DNA from: Edwardsiella anguillarum | Lineage (GTDB): Bacteria; Pseudomonadota; Gammaproteobacteria; Enterobacterales; Enterobacteriaceae | Direction: 5' to 3' (one strand) | Assembly (NCBI RefSeq): GCF_008801815.1 | Contig: NZ_VZOX01000002.1 | Length of the DNA: 64,000 bases | In this document: positions 62,088 through 64,000 of the stretch, piece after piece | Layout: every line of letters starts with the position of its first letter | Position numbering within the stretch: the stretch's first letter is position 1 | Made by a program: the position numbers and the translations under genes | Notes under the pieces: model-generated | The model's database searches: none | Told to the model about the DNA's origin: nothing | Seen by the model: only the letters and a program-made list of their open reading frames with translations

Positions 62088-62531
62088 TCAGTCGTGCGCG
62101 TGGGGATGGGGATGCGCATGCGCCTCCCCGTCGTCCCCCGGCACCACCACCAGCTTACCGTGACGCACCCCGCGTTCGGCGATCACCTGCTCGGCAAAGC
62201 GCGTCACCTCGCCCCCGGCCCCCTTCAGCAGCGAAACCTCCAGGCAGCGGCCGTGATCCAGGTGCACATGCAGGCTGGCCAGCGAAAGATCGTGATGATC
62301 GTGAAAGGTGCGCGTCAGGCGCTTGGAGAGTTCGCGCGATTCATGATCGTAAACATAGAACAGCGCCGCCACGCAGTGGCCGCTCTGGGACGGCGTCTCC
62401 GTCATGCTCTGTAGCCCGGCCCGCGCCAGATCGCGGATGGCCTCGGAGCGGTTCTGGTAGTTGCGCGCCTTGATGATGGCATCGATTTCCGCCATCAGAT
62501 CGTCATCGAGAGAAAGGGTTACGCGTTGCAT
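62088..62531 (-). CDS. nikR: Nickel-responsive regulator NikR
   Basis: 147 residues. Ribbon-helix-helix DNA-binding domain (about 1-45; MQRVTLSLDDDLMAEIDAII) and ACT-like nickel domain with the square-planar Ni ligands of E. coli NikR: His in FHDHHDLSLA, the two His of LHVHLDH, and Cys in GRCLEV. Represses nickel uptake when Ni2+ is present. Carries an extra C-terminal tail GEAHAHPHPHAHD with five His that E. coli NikR lacks. No nik transport genes in the window; the gene ends convergent with mltC. Confidence 0.93.
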   Translation of the reverse strand: MQRVTLSLDDDLMAEIDAIIKARNYQNRSEAIRDLARAGLQSMTETPSQSGHCVAALFYVYDHESRELSKRLTRTFHDHHDLSLASLHVHLDHGRCLEVSLLKGAGGEVTRFAEQVIAERGVRHGKLVVVPGDDGEAHAHPHPHAHD

Positions 62532-62654
62532 CATTCGGCTCCTGTCGCGGTTTGATGGCTGCAGTATGACAAAGATCCGCGCGCGAAAAAACCAGCGTGC
62601 GCTAGCGCGCGACGCCGGCCGGAAAGAACGAGTTCACGACATGCCCGCCGCGGT

Positions 62655-63974
62655 TCAGGCCTGCCTGTCACGCATCTCAAAGCGCGGAGAGACAAAACCG
62701 TACAGCGTCCAACCGAGGAAGGTGGCGATCGCCCCCCACATCATCGCCTGTTCGCCGGAGGAGTAGAGCGCATAGAAGCTGTACATTGCGCCGACAAAGG
62801 CCAGGATATTGGGCAGACGCGCCCTGGCCGGATCGATCCCCGCGACGCGCTGGATGATCAGCACCGCCGCCATGGAGAGGATATAGGGGATCAGGTTGGT
62901 GACCACCGCCAGATTAACCAGCACGTTAAACTGTGCATTGAGCGACGGGCTGATGGTCATCAGCGACAGCACGCTCTGGATCGCGACGATGGCCAACATC
63001 CCTTTCACCGGCGCGCCGGACTGAGTTACCCTGCGGAAGATCGCCGGGAAATAGCCCTCATCGGCGGAGGACTTAAACACCTGCGCGATGGTGAACTGCC
63101 AGCCCAGCAGAGAGCCGCAGCAGGACATCACCATCAGTGCCATGATGATCTTACCCACCGTCGGATCAAACATCTGGGCAAACGCCATGCCGAACGGCGC
63201 GGTCGAGTTGGCCAGATCCATATTCGGTACGATACCGGCGATCACGTTGGTGGAGACAATGTAGATCACCGCCGCGCCCAGGGTGCCGCCGAGTACGGCG
63301 ATCGGGACGTTGCGCTCCGGATTCTCTACCACGTCGGTATTGGCACAGGCGGACTCCAGCCCCAGAAACGCCCACAGGGTCATGGCAATAGAGGAGCCGA
63401 TGGCCTCAAAGGTCGGTAGGTGATGTGGGTTCCAGGAGTCGACGTACAGCGTGGGGCTGAACCAGAACCACCCGATCACCGAGATACCGACCACCGGGAT
63501 GATCACCCCCCAGACCGTCACGCTGCTGATGCGCCCGGTAATCCGCGCCCCGCCGAAGTTGGCCGCGGTACACAGCCACAGTACTCCGATGGTCGCCAGG
63601 CAGATCCCCAGCGGGCTCAGCGAGGCACCGATAAGCTCCGTGCCGTAGCCGACGGCGGAGATGGCGATGGCCACGTTGGCGATCAGAAGCGAAACGCCGT
63701 AGGTATAGTTGGCCATAAAGTTGCCGGACTTGCCGAAAGCATACTCGGCGTAGCCACCCATCCCGCCGGACTTGCGGCTATACATCCCGCACTTGGCGAA
63801 GGCGTAGGCCAGCGCCATCGAACCCACGGCGGTCACCAGCCAGGAGACGATGGAGATGGTACCCACCTCCGCTAGCTTGGTCGGCAGCATGATGATGCCG
63901 GACCCCATCATGTTCACCGCCGTCAGTATGGTTAACTGCACGACGCCCATCTTATTGCCGCTAGACGTACTCAT
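62655..63974 (-). CDS. potE: Putrescine/ornithine antiporter PotE
   Basis: 439 residues, APC family, twelve hydrophobic segments. About 80% identical by eye to E. coli PotE: NKMGVVQLTILTAVNMMGSG and VSRWLV-type start, LWAFLGLESACANTDVVENP, MSCCGSLLGWQFTIAQVF. Exchanges external ornithine for internal putrescine, paired with an ornithine decarboxylase (speF/speC), which should lie just outside the window on the upstream side. GAGAGAGAAACT precedes the ATG. Confidence 0.96.
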   Translation of the reverse strand: MSTSSGNKMGVVQLTILTAVNMMGSGIIMLPTKLAEVGTISIVSWLVTAVGSMALAYAFAKCGMYSRKSGGMGGYAEYAFGKSGNFMANYTYGVSLLIANVAIAISAVGYGTELIGASLSPLGICLATIGVLWLCTAANFGGARITGRISSVTVWGVIIPVVGISVIGWFWFSPTLYVDSWNPHHLPTFEAIGSSIAMTLWAFLGLESACANTDVVENPERNVPIAVLGGTLGAAVIYIVSTNVIAGIVPNMDLANSTAPFGMAFAQMFDPTVGKIIMALMVMSCCGSLLGWQFTIAQVFKSSADEGYFPAIFRRVTQSGAPVKGMLAIVAIQSVLSLMTISPSLNAQFNVLVNLAVVTNLIPYILSMAAVLIIQRVAGIDPARARLPNILAFVGAMYSFYALYSSGEQAMMWGAIATFLGWTLYGFVSPRFEMRDRQA

Positions 63975-64000
63975 AGTTTCTCTCTCTCAAAATGCGGGGA

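Noticed and set aside
62575..62620. GCGCGCG...CGCGCG palindrome between nikR and potE
   Set aside because: Imperfect GC-rich inverted repeat without a T-tract; could be a chance feature of high-GC sequence.
1..64000. CRISPR arrays or tandem repeat loci
   Set aside because: No regularly spaced repeat series was seen; the only long repeat pair is the tRNA-Phe-linked one.

Overview
The window is a chromosomal segment of an enterobacterium (order Enterobacterales). Most proteins align closely with E. coli K-12 proteins I remember, and several blocks keep E. coli gene order: groSL-fxsA-aspA-dcuA-cutA-dsbD-yjdC, torSTRCAD, fucAO/fucPIKUR, ygiBC, cadBA, and sprT-endA-rsmE-gshB-yqgE-ruvX-yggSTU-rdgB-hemW through trmB-mutY-yggX-mltC. 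The high GC and the joining of blocks that are scattered in E. coli suggest Edwardsiella or a close Hafniaceae relative. That genus call is inference only.

Layout. 1-8.3 kb holds the 5' part of groEL, groES behind a sigma-32 promoter, fxsA, the anaerobic C4-dicarboxylate pair aspA-dcuA behind a perfect CRP site, cutA-dsbD and a TetR-type regulator. 8.4-9.1 kb holds a lone yfdX. 9.66 kb is tRNA-Phe(GAA). 9.7-20.3 kb is an about 10.4-kb island bounded by a 177/178-bp direct repeat that begins inside the 3' half of tRNA-Phe; it has no integrase. 20.5-29.9 kb is the complete TMAO respiration cluster. 30-31.8 kb holds a bestrophin-like channel and an HdeD-type protein. 31.9-40.6 kb is the L-fucose regulon. 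40.8-42.6 kb is ygiBC. 42.7-46.2 kb is cadBA (lysine-dependent acid resistance). 46.6-62.5 kb is a housekeeping string with an orphan peptide-binding protein, glutaminase and NikR. The window ends in potE.

The island is the most interesting part. A divergent pair of transcription units encodes a LacI regulator with a YidK-like Na+/solute symporter on one side. On the other side are an IlvD/Edd dehydratase, an HpcH/HpaI aldolase, a mutarotase, an SMP-30 lactonase, a beta-hydroxyacid dehydrogenase, an SDR dehydrogenase and a TauE/SafE exporter. This set equals a sulfo-Entner-Doudoroff pathway for sulfoquinovose. In place of an aldehyde-oxidising dehydrogenase it has a YihU/GarR-family reductase whose substrate loop carries a Lys where carboxylate-specific relatives have Gly. 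I propose a redox-balanced, fermentative sulfo-ED route: sulfoquinovose to pyruvate plus exported 2,3-dihydroxypropanesulfonate. The substrate is inferred from gene content and is unproven. Two TAGCGCTA operators exactly 220 bp apart flank the divergent promoters.

The other modules fit an anaerobic gut or aquatic lifestyle: fumarate generation and exchange (aspA/dcuA), TMAO respiration, fucose fermentation with a lactaldehyde-reducing step (fucO), and two amino-acid/polyamine antiporters linked to acid resistance (cadB, potE).
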